DNA of 64,000 nt from Streptomyces qaidamensis (GTDB lineage: Bacteria; Actinomycetota; Actinomycetes; Streptomycetales; Streptomycetaceae), in contig NZ_CP015098.1 of NCBI RefSeq assembly GCF_001611795.1, forward strand, positions 5,518,001 to 5,582,000, written 5' to 3'. Below the pieces are notes generated by a model. The model worked only from the letters and a program-made list of their open reading frames with translations, had not been told where the DNA came from and did no database searches. This document shows, piece by piece, positions 25,145-33,983 of this stretch (position 1 is the stretch's first letter; each line of letters begins with the position of its first letter). Both the position numbers and the translations under genes were made by a program.

Positions 25145-27076
25145 TCAGATCTGTTGCTGGGCGAGATGGCGCTGCAGCTCGATATGCCGGAACTGGTACG
25201 CCTCCCCGACCTGCCGCAGCACGCCGCGCTTTGCGTGCGCGTCCTGCAGGAATGCCATCAGGTTCCACGGCGTGCCGCGACGCACAGCCAGGTACGTACG
25301 CGCTATGGCGAAGCGCGCCCGTTCCGTCCGCCCGTTCAACCCGAACGCGAGGCCGTAGACGAGGACGTATGCGACCGCGCTCGCGATCCCAAGCGAGACG
25401 CCGCCTGCGATCCCGGCAACGACCCCGTACAAGAGCCCGCCTACGATCCCGACCCCGGGCACCAACGCTAAAACCTCCCCAGGGCTGAGCGAGGAGTCGC
25501 CCCACAGGAACATCGCGTTCACTTCCTCGCTGACGTCGTCACTGAACGAGTCGCCGGACCAGCATGCGAGCGCGGCCGCGGGCCCGAACGCAATCCCGAA
25601 CGCCGGCCCGAGCGCGAGCCCACCCGCGGTCCCGAAGGCGATCCCGAAGGCGATTGCGAACACGAGCCGGTGGATGTACTGGGGGATGGCGCCGGGGAGG
25701 ATCCACCAGTCGATGTTTGGGCTGTCTCGCAGGATTTGGGCGAGGAGGACGAAGGTGTCGCGGGCCTGCTTGACGGTCCAGCGAGATGGGTGCTCCTGGT
25801 GGGGGGTATAGGCGGCGGGGATGAATGCCTGGAACAGGTGTGTGTTCACCGCGGCGCGGTCGGGGAATGCCATGTTGCACAGTTCGTCCGGATGCGGGGC
25901 CGACGGTGCAGTGACGGTGCTGGGCTGGGGGCGGGGGTTATAGATGGTGCGGGCCAGGAACAGACCCAGCGGGGTGCTCAGCGCCTGCCCGACCGGGGAA
26001 TCGGTGCCCAAAAGCGCGATCACGGCATCCCACCGCTCGGCTGCCGGAATGTGCGGGCCGCCAGCATCCCGTTGCAGATAGGCGGCCGCGACGTCCCGTT
26101 CGAGGGGAAGGAGTTCGATGGCGGCGGCGCCGTTGAGACGGACCATGCCTCCCGGGTAGGTCAGGGCCTCCCGGTAGGAGTCAGCGCGGCAGGCCACGAC
26201 TAGGGGCTGTTTCGCGGGAAGGGCCCGGTTGAGGGCATCGATTGCGGTGGAGTGCCAGACCTGGGAGAGCTCGTCGAGGCCGTCGAGGAGCGGCAGGATA
26301 CGGCCAGCGTCCAGCAACGCCTGAGTCAGGTCATCGGATCCGTCACCGCGGGTGGCGGTGGCGCACAGGGCGGGGTAGGCGCGGCGTAGCTGGTCGGCGA
26401 GCCAGGCCTTCAACGTCTGCTTTTGAGGATTCCAGGAGGAGAGGGAGAACAGCACAGGCACGGGTTCGCTGGGGGTGCGGGTCTCGATGATGTGCCGCAG
26501 CAGGCGGATGAGTACAACACTCTTACCGGCGCCCGGCTCGCCCAGGATCACCAGGCGGCGAGTGGGCACCCAGTCATAGAACACCTCCCCGATCTGCCCG
26601 TCCCGCCCGGCCAGTCCGGCAGCATCGGCGGGCCACAGAGAGGGGGTGCCGGGAGGCCCGCCCGGCCAGGCGCGCGCCAAGCCCACCAGCGTCGGCCACG
26701 GCTCGGCCACATCGGCCTCGGCGGCTCGCCAGGCGACGGGCAGTGGGCCGGGGTCATTGACCCGGCGCACAGCCTCCTCGGCCTCCCACTGGACCTTGAC
26801 CGCCACCGCCAGTTGCTCAGCGACCCGGTCCAAATCCACGGCGGCCGCCTCGGCGGCGCGCTGAGCACGTAGCGCCCGCATGGCGGCTGCAAACCCCCAG
26901 CCTCCGAACACGGCTCCGACCAAGCCGGGCAGGAAGGACAGCACCCCTGCCGTGTCGGTATGGGTCAGGTCCCCCTGTCGCCTCAGGGCAAGCACGGTCC
27001 ACCAAAACCCGCCCACACACAGGACAACACTGATGATCACTGCCGCGGTCCACCCCGCGCGCCCCCAACCCCGCAT
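25145..27076 (-). CDS. Membrane NACHT-family NTPase (possible defence protein)
   Basis: STAND NTPase of about 643 residues. Two N-terminal membrane helices (9-31, 43-64) precede a NACHT domain with Walker A GEPGAGKS (179-186) and the NACHT Walker B LPLLDGLDE (261-269). After a helical region comes a Gly/Ala-rich, strongly hydrophobic stretch (about 475-600) with several likely membrane helices. NACHT proteins are known in bacterial antiphage defence, and this one is cargo of a transposon; the defence role is inference. ATG 27076 (GGAG upstream) was chosen: the longer frame to 27208 has third-position GC near 60%, unlike the gene body. Confidence 0.8.
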   Translation of the reverse strand: MRGWGRAGWTAAVIISVVLCVGGFWWTVLALRRQGDLTHTDTAGVLSFLPGLVGAVFGGWGFAAAMRALRAQRAAEAAAVDLDRVAEQLAVAVKVQWEAEEAVRRVNDPGPLPVAWRAAEADVAEPWPTLVGLARAWPGGPPGTPSLWPADAAGLAGRDGQIGEVFYDWVPTRRLVILGEPGAGKSVVLIRLLRHIIETRTPSEPVPVLFSLSSWNPQKQTLKAWLADQLRRAYPALCATATRGDGSDDLTQALLDAGRILPLLDGLDELSQVWHSTAIDALNRALPAKQPLVVACRADSYREALTYPGGMVRLNGAAAIELLPLERDVAAAYLQRDAGGPHIPAAERWDAVIALLGTDSPVGQALSTPLGLFLARTIYNPRPQPSTVTAPSAPHPDELCNMAFPDRAAVNTHLFQAFIPAAYTPHQEHPSRWTVKQARDTFVLLAQILRDSPNIDWWILPGAIPQYIHRLVFAIAFGIAFGTAGGLALGPAFGIAFGPAAALACWSGDSFSDDVSEEVNAMFLWGDSSLSPGEVLALVPGVGIVGGLLYGVVAGIAGGVSLGIASAVAYVLVYGLAFGLNGRTERARFAIARTYLAVRRGTPWNLMAFLQDAHAKRGVLRQVGEAYQFRHIELQRHLAQQQI

Positions 27077-27189
27077 GGTCTCCGATCCTGCCCTGACTGA
27101 CTGGAACCGTGCTGCCATTTCAGACTGATCGTCAGGCCAGTCGGCGTGGTGTGCTATAGAGACGGCTGCCACCACCCGCGAGAGTGGGC

Positions 27190-27364
27190 TTCTCATCGCC
27201 CTGTCCAATCGGACAAGCCACGGACAGAACGATGAGAAAAGGTCAACTCAAATGCGGGCCTACACAAGCTGTAGGTTCTCAACACTCTTGTCCGGTCGGG
27301 TTCTCGTGGGCTGGGCGTTCGTCATCGCTTCTCATTGATTTGTCCGCGTGGTCTTCTCACTAGC
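27190..27364. repeat. Second copy of the transposon-end module
   Basis: An inverted motif pair (CTTCTCATCGCCCTGTCC at 27190 and its mirror CGGACAGAACGATGAGA near 27223) is followed after about 45 bp by the three-motif array at 27270-27364. The spacing equals that of the 24.9-kb module. The third motif is split by the IS481 insertion and resumes at 28442. Confidence 0.65.
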
Positions 27365-28314
27365 TGTATTGCCCTGTGAGGTTGGGGACGCGGCTGGCGG
27401 GTGGTTGGCCCTTCAGCGCGGTGTGTCCGCGGTGGTGATTGTAGGTGTGCAGCCAGTCGGGGAAGGTGTCACGTCGTTCCTGCTCTGATTGGTAGGGGCG
27501 GGCGTAGGCCCATTCGTCGAGCAGGGTGCGGTTGAAGCGTTCGACCTTTGCCGTTGGTCTGCGGCCGGTAGGGCCGGGTTCGCTTGTGGGCGATCCCGGC
27601 TGCCGCCAGCAGGTCACGCCAGTCGCGTGAGCGGTAGCAGGAGCCGTTGTCGGTCAGGACGCGCTCGACGGTGATCCCGGCCTGGGTGAAGTACGCCTGG
27701 GCCCGGGTCCAGAAGCCGGTGGCGGTCTCCTTCTTCTCGTCCGGATGGATCTCGCTGTAGGCCAGGCGGGAATGGTCGTCGACAGCGGTGTGCAGGTAGC
27801 TGTAACCGGCGTTCTTGCGGTTCTTGCTGCCTGCTTGTCGGCCCAGGACCTTGTGTCCGCCGCCGTCGGGGATGTTGCCGAGCTTCTTGATGTCGACGTG
27901 CACGAGTTCGCCGGGCCGGTCGCGTTCGTAGCGGCGTATGACACGGCCGGTGGCCCGGTCCAGGTGGGTGAGGCGGGCCAGGCCGAACCGGGCCAGGACG
28001 CGGTGCACGGTCGAGGGCACCAGCCGCAGCAGGTGTGCGATACGGGCCGGTCCCCAGCGGCGCAGGACGCGGACCTTGATGATCCGGCGCTCGGTGCGGG
28101 TCGGGGTCCGGCGCGGGCTGGTGCGCGGGCGGGAGGACCGGTCGCACATCCCGGCTTCGCCGAACTGCCGGTAGCGGTCGGCCCAGCGCTGGGCGGTGGT
28201 CGGTGAGACCTGGAAGCGTTCGGCGGCCCGGCGTAGGGGCCAGCCGTCCTCGACCACGCAGCGGGCCAGACGTAGGCGGCCGGTCTCGGTCAGGGGTGCG
28301 TTACGGTGGGGCAC
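27360..28314 (-). pseudogene. IS481 transposase, frameshifted
   Basis: DDE transposase of the IS481 family. The N-terminal HTH (LRRAAERFQVSPTTAQRWADRY) and the first two catalytic Asp (VHVDIKKLGNI, VLTDNGS) are in one frame. The Glu-bearing end (KVERFNRTLLDEWAY) is in another. The break is one extra A in AACGGCAAAGGTC, around 27547-27549 (plus-strand TTT), where AACGGCAAGGTCGAACGC would be expected. The shift is to the +1 frame, so ordinary -1 slippage would not repair it. The stop codon TAG (27362-27360) is contributed by the target duplication. GTG 28314 is the family-like start. Confidence 0.85.
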
Positions 28315-28435
28315 GAGGGCCTTTCTGTTGCTGGTGCAGATGTCGCAATCCACACCAGGCCAGAAGGCCCTCACCCATTTCAAGATCGATCAGCCGTGAG
28401 CCCTGTCACCGTCCACAACCTCCCGGGACAGAACA
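27365..28435 (-). mobile_element. IS481-family insertion sequence with target duplication
   Basis: 1071-bp element. Ends are 26-bp imperfect inverted repeats, about 20 of 26 matching (left TGTATTGCCCTGTGAGGTTG; right, read inward, TGTTCTGTCCCGGGAGGTTG). The flanks carry an identical 6-bp ACTAGC (27359-27364 and 28436-28441), which fits the NCTAGN target of IS481. The interrupted sequence can be checked against the intact sister module at 25065-25083: CTCA-TCAGC-GTGTCCGGT there versus CTCA-CTAGC-GTGTCCGGT here once the IS is removed. Confidence 0.88.
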
Positions 28436-28436
28436 A

Positions 28437-29231
28437 CTAGCGTGTCCGGTCCCTGGCAGTGTTGAGTCTGTCAGCAGGCACTCGCTCGATGCGGGTCCAG
28501 CCACTCCAGCCACGCTCCTTCAGAATCGCCAACACCAGTTCGGCGCCCGGTGCGGACTCAAGCATGGTTGAGTCCATCAGGGCGACGAACTGATCGTCGA
28601 AGCCGTCGGCACCCACCTCGCCGGCCTCCACGGCGCGAATCATCAGGCGCTCCAGGATGTCGGCGACCTCGACGATCCGTGGATCGCCGACCTGCCAGTC
28701 GGGCTCCCCGGTGAAGAAGCTGTAGAGCCTCACCATGTCGGGGTCGTCCAGCTCCTCGTGTTTCTTGGCGATCACGGAGTCGATCAGGTCCGGCACCTGC
28801 GCGGCGATCATGATCCAGGCGTCCCGCTCCAGCTCGATGTACCGCTCCCCGACGCCGAGGCCGCGCAGCCGGTCGAGGTAGCCCACGACGCTCTGCGGAA
28901 GCGCCAGGTGTTCTCCGGCGGCGAGCCGGGCGAGTCGGCTCCGGGTGTCCTGCAGCCGCCGGATCTCGGCGCGCAGATCCTTGTCGATCTCCTGGACACC
29001 GCCGGCGAACTCGTCCGGGTCGGCGTCGAGTAGTTCCTGCACTCTGGCCAGCGGCACGCCTGCATCAGCCAGGGTGCGGATCCGGATCAGTCGCACGACC
29101 GCGGCGGCATCGTAGGTCCGGTACCCGGACCGGTCGCGCTCGGGCTCGGGCAGCAGCCCAACCTTGTGGTAATGGCGTACCGCCCGCACCGTCACCCCGG
29201 CGTACGCCGCAAGCTGGCTGATGGTGAGCAT
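28437..29231 (-). CDS. MerR-family transcriptional regulator (TipA-like)
   Basis: 264 residues. The N-terminal MerR HTH (LTISQLAAYAGVTVRAVRHYHKVGLLPEPERD) is followed by a dimerisation coiled coil (EIDKDLRAEIRRLQDTRSRLARL). A C-terminal helical domain (about 130-250) recalls the TipAS/drug-binding type. It lies 15 bp downstream of the ABC permease and probably regulates the transporter operon it ends. Its TAG stop coincides with the CTAG target of the adjacent IS, inside a transposon-end motif. Confidence 0.88.
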   Translation of the reverse strand: MLTISQLAAYAGVTVRAVRHYHKVGLLPEPERDRSGYRTYDAAAVVRLIRIRTLADAGVPLARVQELLDADPDEFAGGVQEIDKDLRAEIRRLQDTRSRLARLAAGEHLALPQSVVGYLDRLRGLGVGERYIELERDAWIMIAAQVPDLIDSVIAKKHEELDDPDMVRLYSFFTGEPDWQVGDPRIVEVADILERLMIRAVEAGEVGADGFDDQFVALMDSTMLESAPGAELVLAILKERGWSGWTRIERVPADRLNTARDRTR

Positions 29232-29246
29232 GGGCCTCAGCCTGCC

Positions 29247-30008
29247 TCAGGCGATCTTCCGGCGATAGGCGGCCATCGCGAAGACGTACGCCACGGCGAG
29301 GATGCCCACACACCACGCGAGCGCGGTCCAGATGTCGTCGCCGACCGGCCGCTGGGCGAACAGGCTGCGGATCGTGTTGACGATCGACGTCACCGGCTGG
29401 TTCTCGGCGAACCAGCGCACCGGGCCGGGCATCGTCTTTGTGGGCACGAACGCCGAGCTGACGAACGGCAGGAAGATGAGCGGGTAGGCGAACGCGCCCG
29501 CTCCCTCGACCGACGACGCGGAGAGCCCGGGGATCACGGCGAGCCAGGTCAGCGCCAGAGTGAACAAGAGCAAGATGCCGGCGACCGCGAGCCATGCCGA
29601 CACTCCTGCCCCTGAGCGGAAGCCCATGAGTAGAGCGACGCCCACGACGAGCACGAGCGCGATCAGGTTGGCGACCAGAGAGGTGACGACATGGGCCCAC
29701 AGCACACCTGACCGCGCGATCGGCATGGACTGGAATCGCTCGAAGATCCCGCTCTTCACATCGGTGAACAGCCGGTATGCCGTGTAGGAGATGCCCGATG
29801 CGATGGTCATGAGCAGGATGCCGGGCAGCATGTAGTTCACGTACGAAACCGACCCGGTATCAATGGCGCCGCCGAACACGTAGACGAACATCAGCATCAT
29901 GGCGACCGGCGTGATGACGGTCGTGATGATGGTGTCCATGCTGCGTGTGACATGGCGCAAGGTCCGCCCCGTGAGCGCGGCAGTGTCGCTGAAGAAGTAC
30001 GTGGTCAT
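29247..30008 (-). CDS. ABC-2 type transporter permease
   Basis: 253-residue membrane subunit with six helices, DrrB/ABC-2 type: TRSMDTIITTVITPVAMMLM, MLPGILLMTIASGISYT, and a late SAFVPTKTMPGPVRWFAENQPVT loop typical of daunorubicin-type exporters. The ATG at 30008 overlaps the ATPase stop by 4 bp (ATGA), so the pair forms a drug or lipid efflux pump. Confidence 0.92.
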   Translation of the reverse strand: MTTYFFSDTAALTGRTLRHVTRSMDTIITTVITPVAMMLMFVYVFGGAIDTGSVSYVNYMLPGILLMTIASGISYTAYRLFTDVKSGIFERFQSMPIARSGVLWAHVVTSLVANLIALVLVVGVALLMGFRSGAGVSAWLAVAGILLLFTLALTWLAVIPGLSASSVEGAGAFAYPLIFLPFVSSAFVPTKTMPGPVRWFAENQPVTSIVNTIRSLFAQRPVGDDIWTALAWCVGILAVAYVFAMAAYRRKIA

Positions 30009-30820
30009 CCTTGTCCCCCAGTTGTCGTGCCAGTGACGTCGCTCTTGTCGCTGCCGCCGATGACCGAGAGGAAGATCTCCTCCAGAGTCGGCTGCTTCTC
30101 GACGTACTCGACCTTGGCGGGCGGGAAGAGCTGCTTGAGTTCGGCGAGGGTGCCGTTCACGATGATTCGCCCCTGGTGGAGGATCGCGATCCGGTCGGCG
30201 AGCTGCTCGGCCTCGTCCAGGTACTGCGTGGTGAGCAGCACCGTCGTTCCATGGCCGGCGAGCTCCTTGACGGCATGCCACACCTCGATGCGCGCCTCGG
30301 GGTCGAGTCCGGCCGTCGGCTCGTCCAGGAAGATCACGGACGGATTTCCGATGAGGCTCATCGCGATGTCCAGCCGGCGGCGCATCCCACCCGAATACGT
30401 GGACACCTTTCGCGAGCCGGCGTCGGTCAGCGAGAAACGCCTCAGCAGGTCATCCGCGATCGCGCCCGGGTCCTTGAGGTGGCGCAGCCTGGCGACGAGT
30501 ACGAGGTTCTCCCAACCGCTGAGGATCTCGTCGACGGCCGCGAACTGCCCGGTGAGGCTGATGGACTCCCGCACCTTCGCCGGTTGCGTGGCGACGTCGC
30601 AGTCATGGACGGTGGCTGTCCCCGCGTCGGCCTTCAGGAGCGTGGCGAGGATCCTCACGGTCGTGGTTTTGCCCGCCCCGTTGGAGCCGAGCAGGGCGAA
30701 GATGTTGCCCCGTGCCACGTCGAAGTCCACGCCGCGCAGCACTTCGAGCTTCCCGTACGACTTCTCCAGACCCCGCACGCGAATTGCCTGACCGGCGATC
30801 GATTGGGTCACCATGGTCAT
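30005..30820 (-). CDS. ABC transporter ATP-binding protein (DrrA-like)
   Basis: 271 residues with Walker A GSNGAGKTTT, Q-loop SLTGQFAAVDE, signature YSGGMRRRLD, Walker B VIFLDEPTAGLDP and H-loop LLTTQYLDEAEQL. The C-terminal ~60 residues match the DrrA-type extension. The GAAGGAGG site lies 3 nt before ATG 30820 and 9 nt before ATG 30814, so either may be used. First gene of the ATPase-permease-MerR operon. Confidence 0.93.
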   Translation of the reverse strand: MTMVTQSIAGQAIRVRGLEKSYGKLEVLRGVDFDVARGNIFALLGSNGAGKTTTVRILATLLKADAGTATVHDCDVATQPAKVRESISLTGQFAAVDEILSGWENLVLVARLRHLKDPGAIADDLLRRFSLTDAGSRKVSTYSGGMRRRLDIAMSLIGNPSVIFLDEPTAGLDPEARIEVWHAVKELAGHGTTVLLTTQYLDEAEQLADRIAILHQGRIIVNGTLAELKQLFPPAKVEYVEKQPTLEEIFLSVIGGSDKSDVTGTTTGGQG

Positions 30821-30882
30821 CTGCCTCCTTCGAGGAGCTTTCCAGTCGGCTGTGAGGAAGCTCCTGCCGGAAGGATGGAGGG

Positions 30883-30903
30883 TTGACCCAGCGTCAAGGT
30901 CAA
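30883..30903. promoter_or_regulatory. Candidate MerR operator upstream of the ABC operon
   Basis: TTGACC and GGTCAA form an inverted repeat with a 9-bp spacer, about 60 bp upstream of the ATPase start. MerR proteins bind dyads inside promoter spacers, and the operon encodes a MerR protein, so autoregulation is plausible. Confidence 0.45.
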
Positions 30904-31028
30904 GCCAGCCCCGACCACGGCGTCCCAGCAGGCTCCTGGCCTGCCACTTCAAGATGGCGGTAGCTCATTGTCCAAGGACAGATGCGGTCGATAAACGTTG
31001 CCCGTTCTTGTCTGCGGAACCCAAAGAC

Positions 31029-33983
31029 TCATCGGGCTGGCCGGCGGCGTGGTTTGTGGTGCTGGACTTCGTGGGCGGCTGCGCGGAGCCCATTGGGTGT
31101 GAGCGCGTAGTAGGTGCGTCGGCGACCGGGACCGCAGCCGACCGGGGCTCGCGCGAGCCAGGAGTCTTCGGCTTCGGGGCGGCTGGTGAGCCAGCCCGCT
31201 CGTTCCATCCTCTTGAGCTGGGGATAGAGGGTGCCGTTGTCGATGCCGGTTCTCGCATGAATCTGCGCGCCGTAGAACTGTTCGTTCTGGTGGTCGAGCA
31301 GGTCGCGCAGGAGTATGAGGGTGGGGCCGGTGATTCGGATTCGCTTGGCGGTGATGTCGTCGCCGAAAGGCCTGAGCGGTCCGGGGCTTTGCCGGGTGGT
31401 GAGACGGATAGCGGCTCTGGCCAGCGTGGCCGCGTCCGGCATGCGCGTGATCTGGTCGGGGCCGAGTGCGGAGTGCATCATCGCCTGGATGTCATCGGTG
31501 GCAAGGGAGCGCAGGAGGGCACTGCCGTGCCTGGTCGGACGATGCGGTTTCCCGAAGGCGGCGCGATGGAACAGCGCATGCCCGAGATCGCTTTCCAGGC
31601 GCTGGAATTGGTGGACCAGGGCACCTCGGTGGGTGCCGAGGTAGTCGGCTGTGGTTTCGAGGTTCGGCAGGGCCATGGCGATCTGGAAGCGGTGAAGGCG
31701 AAGCCAGCCGTGCAGCGTGCCTTCGACGGCTGCGCGGATGTTGCGTGGGACGCTCTTGTCGACCTTGGCGGTCATGATGGTGCGGCTGTGAACGCCCGGC
31801 GGGCGCAGCGGAATGCCGAGTTGCAGAAACCGGCGGCGGACTGTTTCGTCTTCGGTGCCGAGTTGGGCGGCGATGTCGGCTGTGGAGCGTTTGTGGGTCA
31901 GGTACTGCTCGCGCAGCCAGGACTCGTCCATGGGGACGGGGCGTTGCGAGTAGTAGATGGTGAGGCCCGTCGCCTTCGCCTGCTCGACGACGATCTGGCG
32001 GGAGATGCCGGTTTCCCGGGCGATGCGGGTGAGTGTCTTGCCGCTCTTGGTGTACTCGCGGTCCAGGAACGAGGCTGTGAGTACTGTGCGGGCGCGCTCT
32101 CGTAGTTTCCAGGCCGAGGTGGGGGTGGTGCGGGCCCATTCCCGTTCGCCCTGGTCGATGTGTTCGAGAGCGAGTCGGACGTGCGTGACGGTGGTCTTCA
32201 TCAGACGGGCGGCGTCGGAGGGCTTGCGTCCTTCGGTGATCACGAGGCGTTTGAGGGTGTCGAGATCGATGTCGTCCAGTCGGGGGCCGGGAAGGGCCAG
32301 TCCCTGGCAGCACGCTTCGGGTGGCTCCCAGGCCACAGGTTCGTCGATGCCGAGATCTTCAAGCAGTTCCTCGGCGTGTTGGAGCAGGGCTTGTCTCTGC
32401 GGGAGCGAGAGCGAGAGGTTGAAGTTGACGTAGCGGGTGCGGTCGCTTGGGCTCTTCCAGGCCAGGGCGTGCTGGGCGTCGGTGAGGTCGGCTCCGGTCA
32501 GCAGCTGGAAGAGATATCTCCTGGCCGGCAGTAGACGGCCAGGGGCGGCGGGCGTACTCGTTTCGCCGGGGTGTGTGTTGGTGCGGAAACACAGTTCCTG
32601 CCACGCGGCCTCGCTGATCGTGTCGGCAGGGATGAGGGTGCGCCGCCGTTGGTAATTGATCTCACTGCCGTGTTCGTCGAGGTAGTCGGCGATACGGCAG
32701 AGGGCGGGAAAGACCTGTTCGTAGCCGCTTTGGCTGATCACTTGCAGGGTGTGGGCGACGTAGTTGGCCAGGTGGCCGTGCAGCGGCTTGAGGAGGGCCT
32801 TCTTATCCCTGCTGCTGGCGCCGGGCAGGAAGAGCAGGGCGGCGGCGGTGCCGCGGAACAGGTCGACTCGGAGTCCTTGGGGCGGAAGGAACCGCAAGGT
32901 CCAGTGGGGCCAGAGCAGTTGTGGGATGCGCTGGGAGCGGGAGGTGTGCGGCGCATCACCGGGGACGGGGATGCGGGCCGCAGGACTGCCTGAGTGCAGG
33001 CGGACGCGGTCCAGCTGGCTGAGGTGGGCATCAGCGGCGTGGACGAACCTGCCACGCATGCGGGGTGAGAGCTTCTTCCAGTTCTCCATGGTCATGTCGG
33101 CGGGGTGGAGAGCTGTCGCTGCCCCCTGATGTGTGCGGAGCTGCTGGATGCGGTGGATGGCGGTGTCGTGGCAAGGGCCCAGCAGCGGTCGGGCATGGTG
33201 CGTGATCACTGCGGTGAGCGGGGCGTTCACCGGTGCCAGCCGGTCGGGCGGGGCCTTGGTGGGGCGCTCGACCCATGCCGTCGCGGCGACGGTTCCCAGA
33301 TGGCGGATCTCGTGCTCAGGCAAGGCGTGCAGGAACCAGCGCGACAGGTGGACCAGATCGCTCAGGCTCGCGGCTGCCGCCGAGATGTCGGGATCGGCAA
33401 GGAGTTCGTCGATCCAGCGCTGAGCGGACAACAATGGGCTGGTGTCGGGGAGTCGGTTCGCTGGCGTGATGCGGAGATCCGTGCCGCAGGGCGGGTTGTC
33501 ACCACGGCGGGTGGTGCAGATCCCGGCCGGATGGGAGCGGGTGCGGCCCGGGAGCAGTCGGCGTGGTCGGCAGCCGCAGCCGGGACACGTGTCGTGCAGC
33601 AGCGTGCGGTGGGTGGTGCAGGCGAACACGCAGGGCAGCCACCAGACGAGTTTCCATCGCCCCTCGCGCTCGGCCAGACAGTCCGAGCAGTAGCGCGAGC
33701 CGCGGGCCTGCCGTGTCCGCAGCGGCAGGACAGGATTCGGCAGGGTCTGGTCCAGGTGGTGATCGGGCAGCTGGCAGCGGCGTTCCAGCTCACGAAGCTG
33801 GGAGGACGTGACGCTCGTGAAGAGCGTGGAGGTCAGGGAAGGGGTCGGCAGGCCAAAGTCGGTCAGCAGTGCCCGAAGGGAGAGCCCGTTGCGGCGGGCG
33901 AGTGCTTCGAGCCAGCTGTCGATCCCCTCGCCGGGGGCGACGGGGACCCGCAGCGGCAGGACGCGACCACTGCCGGGGATCAC
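31029..33983 (-). CDS. tniQ: Very large TniQ/TnsD-family target selector with extra DNA-binding domains
   Basis: 984 residues against roughly 350-550 for usual TniQ/TnsD. The N-terminal TniQ region (PLRVPVAPGEGIDSWLEALARRNGL) and zinc-binding set C99-x2-C102, H125, C133-x2-C136 are clear. The middle carries several HTH-like segments (TLKRLVITEGRKPSDAARL; TLTRIARETGISRQIVVEQ; STADIAAQLGTEDETVRRR). Two more unusual parts follow: a LysR-type HTH-like segment (about 762-832) and a PadR-like winged helix at the C-terminus (about 881-984). TniQ proteins select insertion sites and recruit TnsC. GTG 33983 overlaps the tnsC stop by 4 bp. Confidence 0.85.
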   Translation of the reverse strand: MIPGSGRVLPLRVPVAPGEGIDSWLEALARRNGLSLRALLTDFGLPTPSLTSTLFTSVTSSQLRELERRCQLPDHHLDQTLPNPVLPLRTRQARGSRYCSDCLAEREGRWKLVWWLPCVFACTTHRTLLHDTCPGCGCRPRRLLPGRTRSHPAGICTTRRGDNPPCGTDLRITPANRLPDTSPLLSAQRWIDELLADPDISAAAASLSDLVHLSRWFLHALPEHEIRHLGTVAATAWVERPTKAPPDRLAPVNAPLTAVITHHARPLLGPCHDTAIHRIQQLRTHQGAATALHPADMTMENWKKLSPRMRGRFVHAADAHLSQLDRVRLHSGSPAARIPVPGDAPHTSRSQRIPQLLWPHWTLRFLPPQGLRVDLFRGTAAALLFLPGASSRDKKALLKPLHGHLANYVAHTLQVISQSGYEQVFPALCRIADYLDEHGSEINYQRRRTLIPADTISEAAWQELCFRTNTHPGETSTPAAPGRLLPARRYLFQLLTGADLTDAQHALAWKSPSDRTRYVNFNLSLSLPQRQALLQHAEELLEDLGIDEPVAWEPPEACCQGLALPGPRLDDIDLDTLKRLVITEGRKPSDAARLMKTTVTHVRLALEHIDQGEREWARTTPTSAWKLRERARTVLTASFLDREYTKSGKTLTRIARETGISRQIVVEQAKATGLTIYYSQRPVPMDESWLREQYLTHKRSTADIAAQLGTEDETVRRRFLQLGIPLRPPGVHSRTIMTAKVDKSVPRNIRAAVEGTLHGWLRLHRFQIAMALPNLETTADYLGTHRGALVHQFQRLESDLGHALFHRAAFGKPHRPTRHGSALLRSLATDDIQAMMHSALGPDQITRMPDAATLARAAIRLTTRQSPGPLRPFGDDITAKRIRITGPTLILLRDLLDHQNEQFYGAQIHARTGIDNGTLYPQLKRMERAGWLTSRPEAEDSWLARAPVGCGPGRRRTYYALTPNGLRAAAHEVQHHKPRRRPAR

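Noticed and set aside
27360..28314. Programmed frameshift in the IS481 transposase
   Set aside because: The required shift is to the +1 frame at CAAAGG, not a -1 slip on a standard heptamer; a one-base insertion is simpler.
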